From contig MU646314.1 in NCBI GenBank assembly GCA_026770585.1, positions 1,214,524-1,229,013 on the forward strand: a stretch of 14,490 nt of DNA. The letters are read 5' to 3'. Both the position numbers and the translations under genes were made by a program. The stretch is from Baffinella frigidus (Eukaryota; Cryptophyceae; Cryptomonadales; Baffinellaceae). Each line of letters starts with the position of its first letter. Within the stretch, counting starts at the first letter, position 1. The notes beneath the pieces were generated by a model. The model saw only the letters and a program-made list of their open reading frames with translations. It did no database searches and was not told the DNA's origin. Below, in pieces: positions 13,901 through 14,490 of this stretch.

Positions 13901-14278
13901 AACGTCCGGGAGCGAGACGGGTTCCGGAGGAGCGAGACGGGTTCCGGAGGAGCGCACACACACTTAGCTCTGTCCCAGTTCAATCTGGGCTCGTAGATAG
14001 AGTGCCCCCCCCCCGGAATTTTCACAGGTGAATTTCATGAGGTGGTGTCAAAATTCACCAGTGAAATTTCGGGGGGGGGACACTCTATCTACGAGCCCCA
14101 ATTGAACTGAGACAGATGCAGTAAACCCTATCCCCAACTCTAGGTGTGCACGGAGCGGTCAGCGTCCGGGAGCGAGACGGGTTCCGGAGGAGCGCACCGG
14201 ATCGGGGTTCCGGAGGATCAGGAGGGGTATGACTACGGGTTTGACGGCGATCGCACCAACGACTTCGCCGCTATTCGG
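175..14278 (+). CDS. Fragmented gene for a DDT/WHIM-domain chromatin-remodelling subunit, both ends outside window
   Basis: This entry gives the span of the gene; exons are listed separately. Joined in order they encode about 733 residues: Tudor-like segment, coiled coil, DDT domain, WHIM1, acidic linker, WHIM2. Proteins with DDT followed by WHIM1 and WHIM2 (ACF1/BAZ1, yeast Itc1, plant RLT/DDR types) bind the ISWI ATPase and help the complex measure linker DNA, so I infer a nuclear ISWI-complex subunit. All junctions I place are phase 0 except the two around 10456-10666 and 10760-11239, which are phase 2 on both sides, and this consistency supports one gene. No start codon, stop codon, promoter or polyadenylation signal is recognisable, so the protein continues past both ends. 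A PHD finger or bromodomain, common in the family, is not seen here. The Tudor-like segment upstream of DDT is not the usual animal ACF1 layout. Exact exon borders in the coiled-coil part are uncertain. Confidence 0.85.
639..670. repeat. Short perfect-loop hairpin
   Basis: ggtctcctcaaaa pairs with ttttgagaagacc with one mismatch, leaving a loop of about 6 bases. It is followed by sequence with no other features. Possibly the remnant of a foldback element. Confidence 0.6.
800..949. mobile_element. Foldback element A, copy 1 (MITE-like)
   Basis: This AT-rich element of about 150 bases has ends gatttcacagggaaacgg and, reversed, aatctaatgcggtaacg. Its centre, with aatgaaattta, ttactagtaatattaaag and taattttcat, matches the copies near 12791-12939 and 8776-8926. 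The interior is itself largely self-complementary, and no open frame is present. The size, terminal inverted repeats and dispersed copies fit a non-autonomous MITE. The parent transposon family is unknown. Confidence 0.78.
1134..1214 (+). CDS. Exon 2: Tudor/chromo-like segment, second half
   Basis: Acceptor ttgctctcggcag, then 27 codons in phase 0 reading DSGEPAPLWHIQYDDD and ALGMEDLEEHE, then donor GAG|gttgcg. The pattern W-h-x-x-Y-D-D followed by EDLEEHE is typical of the last strands of Tudor-like barrels that carry an acidic rim. It completes the unit begun in exon 1 with YHAE|DSGE, a junction that would fall in a loop. A possible start at 948 would read through the intron, and I do not take it as real because the splice acceptor is strong and the upstream residues are not protein-like. 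Function as a histone or methyl-lysine reader is inferred only. Confidence 0.85.
1215..1898 (+). other. Intron 2
   Basis: This 684-base intron holds no recognisable exon. From about 1675 to 1895 it is built of degenerate copies of ctcataacctgac and of a longer unit (1678-1710 and 1765-1795, gtacggggg...ctcaagaagatgctcataac). The last copy merges into the acceptor cgtaacctgacgcag, placing a ctgac branch-point-like motif unusually close to the AG. A short A-run lies near 1284-1290. Confidence 0.65.
1899..1976 (+). CDS. Exon 3: linker into the coiled coil
   Basis: Acceptor cctgacgcag, then 26 phase-0 codons reading VKEALDLMDQPLPPKVQ and VKFDKRIEK, then donor AAG|gtgctg. Joined to exon 2 it gives EDLEEHE|VKEALDLMD, a natural continuation of the Tudor-like segment, and it leads into the Lys-rich helix of the next exon. 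No domain of its own is recognised. The donor choice is the simplest one in phase; the reading frame stays open for some bases past it, so an end slightly further on is possible. Confidence 0.72.
1977..2712 (+). other. Intron 3
   Basis: The intron includes a fragment of foldback family G (about 1996-2045), a hairpin cgtcgcgtg...cacgcgacg (2041-2069), four degenerate copies of a ctgagtggtgcggag unit (2490-2560), an edge copy of the next exon head (2564-2580), and a short stretch of the 22-bp minisatellite (2631-2692). Between 2160 and 2510 the sequence is of ordinary complexity and stays open in one + frame without resembling a family I can name. Confidence 0.6.
2564..2586 (+). repeat. Copy of acceptor and head of exon 4
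   Basis: ggattgtttcgcagatca repeats the acceptor region ttgtttcgcagatcacgg of exon 4 about 137 bases further on. Similarity includes the pyrimidine tract, the AG and the first bases of the exon and then stops. Confidence 0.65.
2713..2778 (+). CDS. Exon 4: coiled coil
   Basis: Acceptor ggttgtttcgcag, then 22 phase-0 codons of Lys/Ala/Glu/Gln composition starting ITAKRAKTAEKQKQ. The helix joins smoothly to exon 3 (FDKRIEK|ITAKRAK). The 3' border is uncertain: a GC donor CAG|gcaccg ends the whole coding-looking stretch, while a GT donor CAG|gtcgag 24 bases earlier would also keep phase 0. After the stretch the frame runs into CCACACC microsatellite translating as Pro/Thr/His, which I regard as intron. 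Role: a charged helix typical of the region upstream of the DDT domain in this family. Confidence 0.65.
2791..2940. repeat. CCACAC/CCACGC microsatellite
   Basis: Strand-biased C/A tract of ccacac, ccacgc and ccacca units, immediately after the exon 4 donor. The minus-strand Gly/Trp/Val open frames over it are by-products of the repeat. Confidence 0.9.
3095..3217. repeat. Telomere-like CCCTAAA text in intron 4
   Basis: Degenerate ccctaaaccctaaccc units with many substitutions. Irregularity and position within the intron argue against a functional telomere. Confidence 0.75.
3218..3247 (+). repeat. Truncated copy of exon 5 head
   Basis: aagcaggcccaaaagaaggc matches gagcaggaccagaagaaggc at the head of exon 5, then diverges and runs straight into the 22-bp minisatellite at cgcaaggaatttcc. 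It would read QAQKKAGPQ. There is no GT donor at its end, so it is probably a decoy rather than an exon. Confidence 0.65.
3248..3492. repeat. 22-bp minisatellite, orientation 1
   Basis: About eleven degenerate units of the type acttcctataggagtcttagta in tandem. It lies between the truncated copy of exon 5 head and the real exon 5. The same unit reappears in opposite orientation at 4158-4316 and briefly at 2631-2692. Confidence 0.88.
3506..3568 (+). CDS. Exon 5: coiled coil
   Basis: After gaatcgagcag the frame reads 21 codons starting DQKKAEQDAKRKEKEQ and ends at donor AAG|gtctca in phase 0. If the acceptor is the earlier gag, one more Gln is added, as the truncated upstream copy would allow. 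Composition is almost wholly Lys, Glu, Gln and Ala, a continuous charged helix. Acceptor quality is poor because the preceding bases are minisatellite, not pyrimidine-rich. The donor is echoed at about 3691-3707 (cacacgaggtctcgcc) beyond a GA microsatellite. Confidence 0.68.
3569..4056 (+). other. Intron 5
   Basis: The intron contains CT/GA low-complexity sequence (3580-3660), a copy of the exon 5 donor edge (3691-3707), a C-run at 3771-3785, ordinary sequence to about 3900, then telomere-like text to the acceptor ccccaaccag. No additional exon is recognised. Confidence 0.6.
4057..4110 (+). CDS. Exon 6a: coiled coil, first of a duplicated pair
   Basis: After acceptor ccccaaccag, 18 phase-0 codons read AQETAKRATELQKLREDM. 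The next bases are gcaaca, so the only sensible border is a GC donor (ATG|gcaaca), since the frame otherwise meets a stop after eight more codons. A near-identical exon lies 263 bases downstream (exon 6b), also followed by gcaaca. Both are phase 0 at both ends, so the pair could be spliced together, used alternatively, or one could be dead. The helix fits the charged coiled coil around it. Confidence 0.62.
4158..4316. repeat. 22-bp minisatellite, orientation 2
   Basis: About seven units of ggaagttactaagactccta, more regular than the block at 3248-3492 and in reverse-complement orientation to it. It fills the space between duplicated exons 6a and 6b. Confidence 0.9.
4329..4373 (+). CDS. Exon 6b: duplicate of exon 6a
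   Basis: After cgcttcgag the frame reads TAKRATELQKLHEDM (15 codons, phase 0) and again meets gcaaca, a GC donor. It differs from the corresponding part of exon 6a by two bases (one silent, one Arg to His), which implies a recent duplication or selection on both. The first three codons of exon 6a are missing, replaced by minisatellite-derived sequence, and the acceptor gag is weak and lacks a pyrimidine tract. It may therefore be a decoy rather than an expressed exon. A third scrap of the tail, aaggacctggcaaag, lies at 4593-4607. Confidence 0.5.
4378..4761. repeat. Telomere-like CCCTAAA text in intron 6
   Basis: Degenerate CCCTAAA/CCCTCAA/CCCTTAA units fill this intron. At 4593-4607 they are interrupted by a decayed copy of the exon 6 tail. 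No exon recognised. Confidence 0.8.
4765..4812 (+). CDS. Exon 7: coiled-coil end
   Basis: After cttgagcag, 16 phase-0 codons read AAKGKDISEADIELQK before donor AAG|gtccgc. Choosing the earlier gag acceptor would add a Gln. Read through, the frame stops within a few codons (VRR then a stop), supporting the donor. The sequence is polar and helical, and no motif beyond that is recognised. It joins exon 6 (QKLREDM) upstream and KRLVEAAAKL downstream, keeping a continuous helix. Confidence 0.62.
4869..5025. mobile_element. Foldback element D (MITE-like)
   Basis: ccttggtcggatagcgaggg at the left end and, reversed, ccttggtcggatcgcgaggg at the right end give about 33 bases of terminal inverted repeat with few mismatches. 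The element is 157 bases long. The interior holds smaller hairpins (cttgactg...cagtcaag). No coding capacity, and only one copy in the window. Confidence 0.82.
5206..5275 (+). pseudogene. First truncated copy of exon 8 head
   Basis: cttgcccccctggagcagaa, then a reading EQKRLVEAVAALMRGGP followed by a stop. It repeats the head of exon 8 (QKRLVEAAAKLM) and the pyrimidine tract before it. It lacks the rest of the exon and has no donor, so splicing into it would end the protein early. Confidence 0.72.
5323..5350 (+). pseudogene. Second truncated copy of exon 8 head
   Basis: cttgcccccctggagcagaa is repeated again, with only agtggctt of the exon left before AT-rich sequence. Distance from the first copy is about 117 bases and to the real head about 74 bases. 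Confidence 0.72.
5405..5530 (+). CDS. Exon 8: end of coiled coil and lead-in to the DDT domain
   Basis: After ttttgagcag, 42 phase-0 codons start KRLVEAAAKLMAQQDEA and end HVPIPPASTE before donor GAG|gtggac. Joined to exon 9 this gives IPPASTE|VLPAAAFAADML, the usual approach to a DDT domain. I preferred this donor over a GC donor at 5453 or a GT donor at 5459 because the segment cacgtccc...gcc..ccac.gaggt is copied downstream at 5684-5716, beyond the CT microsatellite, in the same way that other true exon tails of this gene are. Two truncated copies of the head lie upstream. Reading past the donor goes into CT/CA microsatellite and is not credible protein. Confidence 0.75.
5541..5683. repeat. 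CT/CA microsatellite (ctctcacacacac)
   Basis: Tandem cacactctca units on the + strand. The tract is bracketed by exon 8 tail on the left and its copy on the right. Confidence 0.92.
5684..5716 (+). repeat. Copy of exon 8 tail and donor
   Basis: cacgtcccttccccgcctgc then caccactgaggtcc parallels cacgtcccgatccctcctgc then ctccaccgaggtgg at the end of exon 8. It carries an intact GT. Confidence 0.7.
5717..6106 (+). other. Part of intron 8 without recognised features
   Basis: Ordinary-complexity GC-rich sequence, including repeated ggcgt words near 5878-5930. Several overlapping open frames exist on both strands, but none reads like a conserved protein or has a consistent splice context. Confidence 0.5.
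6108..6205. mobile_element. Small foldback element H
   Basis: ctagcggctttacgtctgcg pairs with reversed ctagtggctatacgtctcga. Inside, gtgaattcac and gtaaaatccgtgaatt fold again. About 98 bases, no coding capacity. Confidence 0.6.
6237..6338 (+). CDS. Exon 9: DDT domain core
   Basis: Acceptor aacctgtgaacgcag, then 34 phase-0 codons VLPAAAFAADMLPVYTF, LHDLSGPLGASRMTFDQ, then donor CAG|gtctcc. The pattern LP-x-x-x-F-x-x-x-M-x-V-x-x-FLH-x-h-x-x-x-LG-x-x-x-x-TFD is the first helices of the DDT domain, found in ACF1, BAZ, BPTF, Itc1 and plant RLT proteins, which dock on the SLIDE region of ISWI-type ATPases or on DNA. The substitution of Y-T for the more common E is mild. It follows the lead-in IPPASTE and continues into VRDCFLDPP. 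The acceptor region ctcataacctgtgaacgcag is nearly the same as that of exon 3 (gctcgtaacctgacgcag). Confidence 0.9.
6349..6503. repeat. GA microsatellite
   Basis: Dense gagaga and gagaaa units on the + strand. The Arg/Glu open frames over it are artefacts of the repeat. It is bracketed by gaccaggtctcctag (6333) and gaccaggtctcccag (6505). Confidence 0.92.
6504..6520 (+). repeat. Copy of exon 9 tail and donor
   Basis: agaccaggtctcccag matches tgaccaggtctcctag across the exon 9 donor, including the GT. It lies on the far side of the GA microsatellite. Confidence 0.7.
6725..6868. mobile_element. Foldback element F (MITE-like)
   Basis: taccacgccagactgctgga and, reversed, taccacgccagagtgttgat form the ends. 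The centre ccaaaagtaaacatcccccc pairs with gggggattttgacttttgg. About 144 bases, no coding capacity. Confidence 0.78.
6913..6982. repeat. 27-bp tandem repeat, three units
   Basis: Units beginning ccgcacgctacatatcctga, ccgcacgctaaatattctga and ccgcacgatccataacctga at a period of 27 bases. Confidence 0.85.
7007..7080. repeat. Near-perfect 74-base hairpin
   Basis: tcgaaaaaggaact, a short non-matching spot, gacctggcgtggcccc and its reverse complement gggccacgccaggtcat then agttcctttttcga. Loop of about 8 bases. It could be a very short foldback element or a structured intron RNA. Confidence 0.85.
7189..7343. mobile_element. Foldback element G (MITE-like), with a fragment near 1996-2045
   Basis: Left cgagtatttctgagaaatac and right, reversed, cgagtattcctgaagaatac, then cgat and tggtg on both sides and aaggct further in. 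The right end resembles taccaaaatcgtattcattatgg near 2010, so the family has at least a second, fragmentary member. Confidence 0.7.
7370..7425 (+). pseudogene. Truncated copy of exon 10 head
   Basis: ctgccgcaggtgcggaatgg, reading VRNGFLEPLAVEA after the AG, parallels exon 10 (VRDCFLDPPAAEE). It loses similarity after about 12 codons and has no matching donor. It is an alternative acceptor in sequence terms. Confidence 0.68.
7507..7665 (+). CDS. Exon 10: end of DDT domain and charged tail
   Basis: Acceptor ccctaaaccag, then 53 phase-0 codons beginning VRDCFLDPPAAEEEDKE, passing through an acidic run and a basic run (AERRKKERETRKRAK) and ending AGGMAFSE at donor GAG|gtgccc. Joined to exon 9, MTFDQ|VRDCFLDP matches the later DDT helix where a TF-D-x-h-R-x-x-h pattern is usual. 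The mixed acidic/basic tail is typical of the disordered or helical linker after DDT and could serve as nuclear localisation signal. A truncated copy of the head lies upstream and several copies of the tail lie downstream. Confidence 0.88.
7672..7756. repeat. GA microsatellite after exon 10
   Basis: gagaggga units immediately after the donor. Followed at 7857 by a copy of the exon 10 tail. Confidence 0.9.
7756..8243 (+). repeat. Repeated units containing copies of exon 10 tail
   Basis: The exon end gatggcctttagcgaggtgc recurs as gatggcctccagcgaggcac (7857), catggcgttgagcgaggtgc (7934), gttgtgttcagtgaggtgcc (8041) and gtggcgttcagcgaggtgca (8130). The units extend further: ccaaacaa..atcaca and gtagcttcac appear after several of them (7765-7805, 7955-8012, 8155-8243), and ggttagggtctgggg follows two. 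Unit spacing is about 80-110 bases. Most retain GT, so each is a potential donor. Confidence 0.75.
8255..8325. repeat. 31-bp tandem repeat
   Basis: atccgcggttattgggggca and atccgcggttaatgggggca at a period of 31 bases, with a third partial unit gtccgcagg just before the acceptor region of exon 11. Confidence 0.88.
8352..8411 (+). CDS. Exon 11: charged helix after DDT
   Basis: Acceptor ttctctggcag with a pyrimidine tract, 20 phase-0 codons VGRWLTEMAARAQNRKEREE, donor GAG|gtccga. It joins exon 10 (GGMAFSE|VGRWLTE). Short amphipathic helix; no named motif. The donor context cgtgaagaggtccgaacccc recurs at the proposed microexon (cgcgacgaggtccgaccccc), which could mean the microexon is a copy of this edge. 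Confidence 0.75.
8561..8675. repeat. Tandem cccctcgtgttttgaactcc repeat
   Basis: About four units of aaccccctcgtgttttgaac with variable spacers, in an otherwise telomere-like C/A-rich intron. Confidence 0.85.
8776..8926. mobile_element. Foldback element A, copy 2 (diverged)
   Basis: Ends catatggaaacact and, reversed, catgtggaaacact. Internal arms aatttaccccac and tagtaatattaaa match elements A1 and A3. More diverged than those two. Confidence 0.75.
8954..8962 (+). CDS. Possible 9-base microexon (RDE)
   Basis: A strong acceptor ccactctcctttcag is followed after only nine bases, cgcgacgag, by a donor gtccga. It would add Arg-Asp-Glu between exon 11 (KEREE) and exon 12 (ADDDD) without changing phase. 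The alternative is that it is an echo of the exon 11 tail and donor that happens to sit after a pyrimidine run. Transcript evidence would decide. Confidence 0.45.
9062..9328. repeat. C/A-rich intron with ccctcacccc and acccacgaagccc units
   Basis: Degenerate CCCTCA text and several acccacgaag units (9157, 9188, 9213) lead to the acceptor of exon 12. No exon is recognised. Confidence 0.65.
9329..9472 (+). CDS. Exon 12: conserved block ending in WPE
   Basis: Acceptor cgaaccccag, then 48 phase-0 codons: acidic start ADDDDGEKHK, then VATLTLAPGPLLLPT, then ATFNCWQLVNESAWPE at donor GAG|gttggc. The N-x-x-x-WP-E-h-x-R-h-L pattern completed by exon 13 (WPE|VARLLL) is a known conserved block between DDT and WHIM1 in this family (plant RLT and DDR proteins have LTWPEILRQ). 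It supports the assignment independently of the DDT and WHIM motifs. Three or four copies of the next exon's head lie in the intron that follows. Confidence 0.85.
9473..10333 (+). other. Intron 12 with copies of exon 13 head
   Basis: This 861-base intron has a ccctctaccctccacc tract after the donor (9479-9545). Copies of the exon 13 head follow: caggtggcgcggctgctcct at 9782 and at 10212, and a part from the middle, ctggaccggcacgcctcaag, at 9932. Each is preceded by similar text (gcaaaaagccgg at 9879 and 10186, ccgtatgggcag and ccgtatccag). Foldback element C sits between the copies. Confidence 0.75.
9967..10128. mobile_element. Foldback element C (MITE-like)
   Basis: cctgaaaatggggtagttag then gcctacggcagtgcctaag is answered by gtcctaggcaatgccgtagg then cctaactaccccattttcagg; the arms are about 60 bases each, with few mismatches. 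A partial, diverged copy lies at 11114-11185. No coding capacity. Confidence 0.88.
10334..10455 (+). CDS. Exon 13: WPE|VARLLL block and start of WHIM1
   Basis: Acceptor aaaattgagcag, then 40 codons VARLLLTRHAGSIPALAPL, VAALATTEPVNLPAGRKV, QLL plus two bases (CG), donor CG|gtacat in phase 2. The two bases join the first base of exon 14 to make Arg. The end, NLPAGRKVQLLR, is the beginning of WHIM1, whose K-x-x-h-L-R-h-L-C-x-E-A core is completed in exon 14. WHIM1 in ISWI accessory proteins contributes to ATPase binding and to linker-DNA contact. Placement of the donor is supported by the phase and by the quality of the joined motif. Reading on past the donor gives YILHPTP, which is intron-like. 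Confidence 0.9.
10456..10666 (+). other. Intron 13
   Basis: Short 211-base intron, with ccctacacc text (10470-10526) and cactcactcac repeats (10529-10620), ending in the acceptor ccccaacgctag. No features beyond these. Confidence 0.75.
10667..10759 (+). CDS. Exon 14: WHIM1 core
   Basis: Starts with one base completing an Arg codon, then 30 codons FLCNEAAACDKVQKAL, SAKLRQMDRILDKK plus two bases, ending at donor CG|gtacta, phase 2. Joined reading QLLR|FLCNEAAACDKVQKAL is a clear WHIM1. The following KLRQMDRILDKKR helix is the charged segment that usually follows it. A copy of its last 13 codons and donor lies 311 bases downstream with an in-frame stop. Confidence 0.92.
10797..10932. repeat. 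68-bp tandem duplication
   Basis: gccctcgctatctctcgcgc followed by gcttcaggggttgggggcac and ctctgactctgtctcac occurs at 10805 and again at 10873. Both contain a cttcag acceptor-like step. Confidence 0.9.
10942..11030. repeat. CT microsatellite with GC interruptions
   Basis: Long tctctctc runs broken by tcgcgcgcgc, directly before the copy of the exon 14 tail. Confidence 0.92.
11031..11072 (+). pseudogene. Copy of exon 14 tail with in-frame stop
   Basis: caagctccgctagatggacc then gcatcctcgacaagaagcgg repeats the end of exon 14 with three base changes over about 39. CAG has become TAG and the donor GT has become GC. Reads KLR, stop, MDRILDKKR. It cannot replace the original. Confidence 0.85.
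11114..11185. mobile_element. Partial copy of foldback element C
   Basis: cggcctacggtaggaggtcc then taggcaattccgtaggctca resembles the right half of element C at 10050-10116. The other arm is missing or highly diverged. Confidence 0.75.
11240..11642 (+). CDS. Exon 15: acidic, Gly-rich linker between WHIM1 and WHIM2
   Basis: Acceptor gacgcgtcag, one base completing the Arg codon of exon 14, then 134 codons to donor AAG|gtatgc in phase 0. It begins SEDAALLKVRRSAKRPLE, passes through a Gly/Ala/Glu/Pro low-complexity region (about codons 30-75) and ends with an ordered-looking part: RSAMETMVELHATDP, SAGFQIKTKDGQITG, then VIVCNGANFNSTTEWIK. The largest exon in the window. The ordered part suggests a small beta-rich module but I do not recognise it. 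Joined to exon 14 (DKKR|SEDAALL) it continues the charged helix. A minus-strand open frame here (11079-11663) is its shadow. Confidence 0.88.
11653..11996. repeat. Telomere-like intron 15
   Basis: The intron is almost wholly CCCTAAA/CCCTCAA/CCCTGAA text and ends in the acceptor accctaaacag. This is the longest and cleanest such tract in the window. Nothing coding is visible. Confidence 0.88.
11997..12047 (+). CDS. Exon 16: AFSQRAKFASKGMILFK
   Basis: Acceptor accctaaacag, 17 phase-0 codons, donor AAG|gtaaac (good consensus). Joined: STTEWIK|AFSQRAKFASKG and MILFK|GRTIKIAESD. Short basic stretch before WHIM2; no motif of its own. Confidence 0.82.
12237..12440 (+). CDS. Exon 17: helix leading into WHIM2
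   Basis: Acceptor ccgcaccag, then 68 phase-0 codons: GRTIKIAESDILPPLE, a flexible Ala/Ser stretch, then AIDAERRKREVAAALRK and AERGLRYGP at donor CCG|gtatca. The end, A-E-R-G-h-R-Y-G-P joined to VGQDRWGR in exon 18, is the approach to WHIM2 where family members have R-x-x-P-L-G-x-D-R. Upstream reading is closed by intron text. The tail is copied twice downstream (12469, 12604). Confidence 0.88.
12467..12482 (+). repeat. Copies of exon 17 tail (12467 and 12602-12620)
   Basis: acctccgctacggcccagta at 12469 and gcctccgatacggcccggat at 12604 match the exon end gcctccgctacggcccggta. The first has lost the GT, the second has GA at the donor position. Confidence 0.72.
12791..12939. mobile_element. 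Foldback element A, copy 3 (best preserved)
   Basis: Left end gatctcataagaaaacggtt, right end reversed gatctcatagggaaacggtt, 22 bases with two mismatches. Length 149. The centre ttttactagtaatattaaag is shared with copy 1, and the two flanks of the centre pair with each other (caatgaaatttact with agtaattttcattg). No coding capacity. Confidence 0.9.
13041..13074. repeat. Hairpin
   Basis: atctccggcacg pairs perfectly with cgtgccggagat around a short loop. Followed by a gtgagatat repeat flanked by gggtcgcgac on both sides. Confidence 0.8.
13150..13362. mobile_element. Foldback element E
   Basis: cctaggacctgcccagagcg then agttagggcgaatagtcacc and ctgtgggacctcaagggat is answered in reverse by cctaggacctgcctagagcg, agttagggcgaatattcacc, ctatgggacctcaagggat: arms of about 56 bases with three or four mismatches. 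Total about 212 bases. The interior has further pairing (ggcaggttcac with tgaacctgcgcc). Largest such arms after element C. Confidence 0.9.
13432..13494 (+). CDS. Exon 18: WHIM2 core
   Basis: Acceptor accacacgcag, 21 phase-0 codons VGQDRWGRAYWVFDGIPD, RVW, donor TGG|gtatgt (good consensus). G-x-D-R-W-G-R-x-Y-W-x-F is the WHIM2/WSD signature (family form LGRDRYGRRYWWF), which with WHIM1 shapes the ISWI-accessory helical module. It joins exon 17 (RYGP) and exon 19 (VCTERS), giving RVW|VCTE, equivalent to the short strand after WHIM2 in relatives. Confidence 0.93.
13510..13685. repeat. Telomere-like and ccctgaacc text after exon 18
   Basis: Degenerate ccctgaaccctgaaccc units containing an imperfect repeat of the exon 18 tail (13576-13600, gaccgtgtctgggtctcgag against gaccgcgtctgggtatgtcg). 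The rest to about 13870 is C-rich sequence with ccctcgcacccc repeats and a hairpin (cgcgcgtccccttctcc against gaggggacgcgcg). Confidence 0.72.
13882..13968 (+). pseudogene. Decayed copy of exon 19 head
   Basis: After ccccactccag it reads VCTERSTSGSETGSGG as exon 19 does, then a 24-base internal repeat of agcgagacgggttccggagg shifts it into a frame ending HT and a stop. An intact acceptor makes it usable by the splicing machinery but it has no donor and would truncate the protein. Separated from exon 19 by foldback element B. Confidence 0.82.
13969..14116. mobile_element. Foldback element B (MITE-like)
   Basis: tctgtcccagttcaatctgg then gctcgtagatagagtgcccc and, reversed at the right end, tctgtctcagttcaattggg then gctcgtagatagagtgtccc. 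Arms of about 55 bases, total 148, with a C-run/G-run pair in the middle of the arms. No coding capacity. Confidence 0.92.
14144..14278 (+). CDS. Exon 19: region following WHIM2
   Basis: Acceptor ccccaactctag, then 45 phase-0 codons VCTERSASGSETGSGG, AHRIGVPEDQEGYDYG, FDGDRTNDFAAIR, donor CGG|gtgaga. It joins exon 18 (DRVW|VCTERS). The Ser/Gly part is likely a loop and EDQEGYDYGFDGD is acidic. I do not recognise a domain. A decayed copy of the head precedes it. The tail cgacttcgccgctattcggg is copied at 14329-14349 beyond a GA microsatellite, with its own GT (gtaaga, a better donor). The gene continues beyond the window. Confidence 0.86.
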
Positions 14279-14325
14279 GTGAGAGAGAGAGAGGGAGAGA
14301 GAGAGAAAGAGCGAGCGAGAGCGAG
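14279..14325. repeat. GA microsatellite
   Basis: gagagaga and gcgaga units directly after the exon 19 donor. Confidence 0.9.
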
Positions 14326-14349
14326 ACGACTTTGCCGCCATTCGGGTAA
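14326..14349 (+). repeat. Copy of exon 19 tail and donor
   Basis: cgactttgccgccattcggg then taagat matches cgacttcgccgctattcggg with two changes. It is a potential alternative donor, though exon 19 read through to it crosses the microsatellite. Confidence 0.78.
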
Positions 14350-14370
14350 GATCTGCGCCCTGCACCGTAA

Positions 14371-14490
14371 ACACACAACACACAACACACAACACACAAC
14401 ACACAACACACAACACACAACACACAACACAACACAACACACAACACACAACACACAACACACAACACACAACACACAACACACAACACA
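14371..14490. repeat. CA microsatellite running off the window
   Basis: acacaacacaca units on the + strand. The minus-strand Cys/Val open frames over it are repeat artefacts. Confidence 0.95.

Noticed and set aside
14159-14482. Minus-strand Cys/Val-rich proteins
   Set aside because: They translate the CA microsatellite and GA tract; no codon bias or domain.

Overview
The window is a stretch of a nuclear eukaryotic genome. It appears to hold one gene, read left to right on the + strand, cut into about 21 short exons. The window opens and closes inside introns, so neither the start codon nor the stop codon is visible. About 2.2 kb (roughly 733 codons) is coding and the rest is intron. The exons are GC-rich at third positions. 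They join almost entirely in phase 0; two junctions within the WHIM1 region are phase 2. Introns have GT-AG borders with a few probable GC-AG ones, and many are filled with degenerate CCCTAAA / CCCTCAA / CCCAAAC text resembling the plant/algal telomere heptamer. This suggests an intron-rich microalga, with a green (prasinophyte-like) alga my first guess and a dinoflagellate or other alga not excluded. I cannot name the species.

Product: joined in order, the exons give (1) a Tudor/chromo-like segment with GKVVGWLP, WHIQYDD and EDLEEHE (175-1214); (2) a charged Lys/Glu/Gln/Ala coiled-coil region (1899-5458); (3) a DDT-domain segment with FLHDLSGPLG and MTFDQ|VRDCF (6237-7665), followed by an acidic/basic tail; (4) the conserved WQLVNESAWPE|VARLLL block (9329-10455); (5) WHIM1 with QLLRFLCNEA (10334-10759); (6) an acidic Gly-rich linker (11240-11642); and (7) a WHIM2/WSD-type motif, LRYGP|VGQDRWGRAYWVFD (12237-13494), leading into RVW|VCTERS (14144-14278). 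DDT plus WHIM1 plus WHIM2 is the signature of accessory subunits of ISWI chromatin remodelers (ACF1/BAZ, Itc1, plant RLT/DDR relatives), so the protein is predicted to be nuclear and chromatin-bound.

The most unusual content is in the introns. Nearly every large intron carries one or more imperfect copies of the exon edge next to it: the head of the downstream exon with its acceptor AG, or the tail of the upstream exon with its donor GT. These copies bracket a low-complexity tract, a 22-bp minisatellite or a foldback element. One coiled-coil exon (4057-4110) is duplicated almost whole in the same phase. The introns also hold at least seven kinds of MITE-like foldback element with inverted repeats of about 20-56 bp, one of them in three copies. 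Together these suggest introns that grow by local duplication of splice-site-containing segments plus insertion of small foldback elements.
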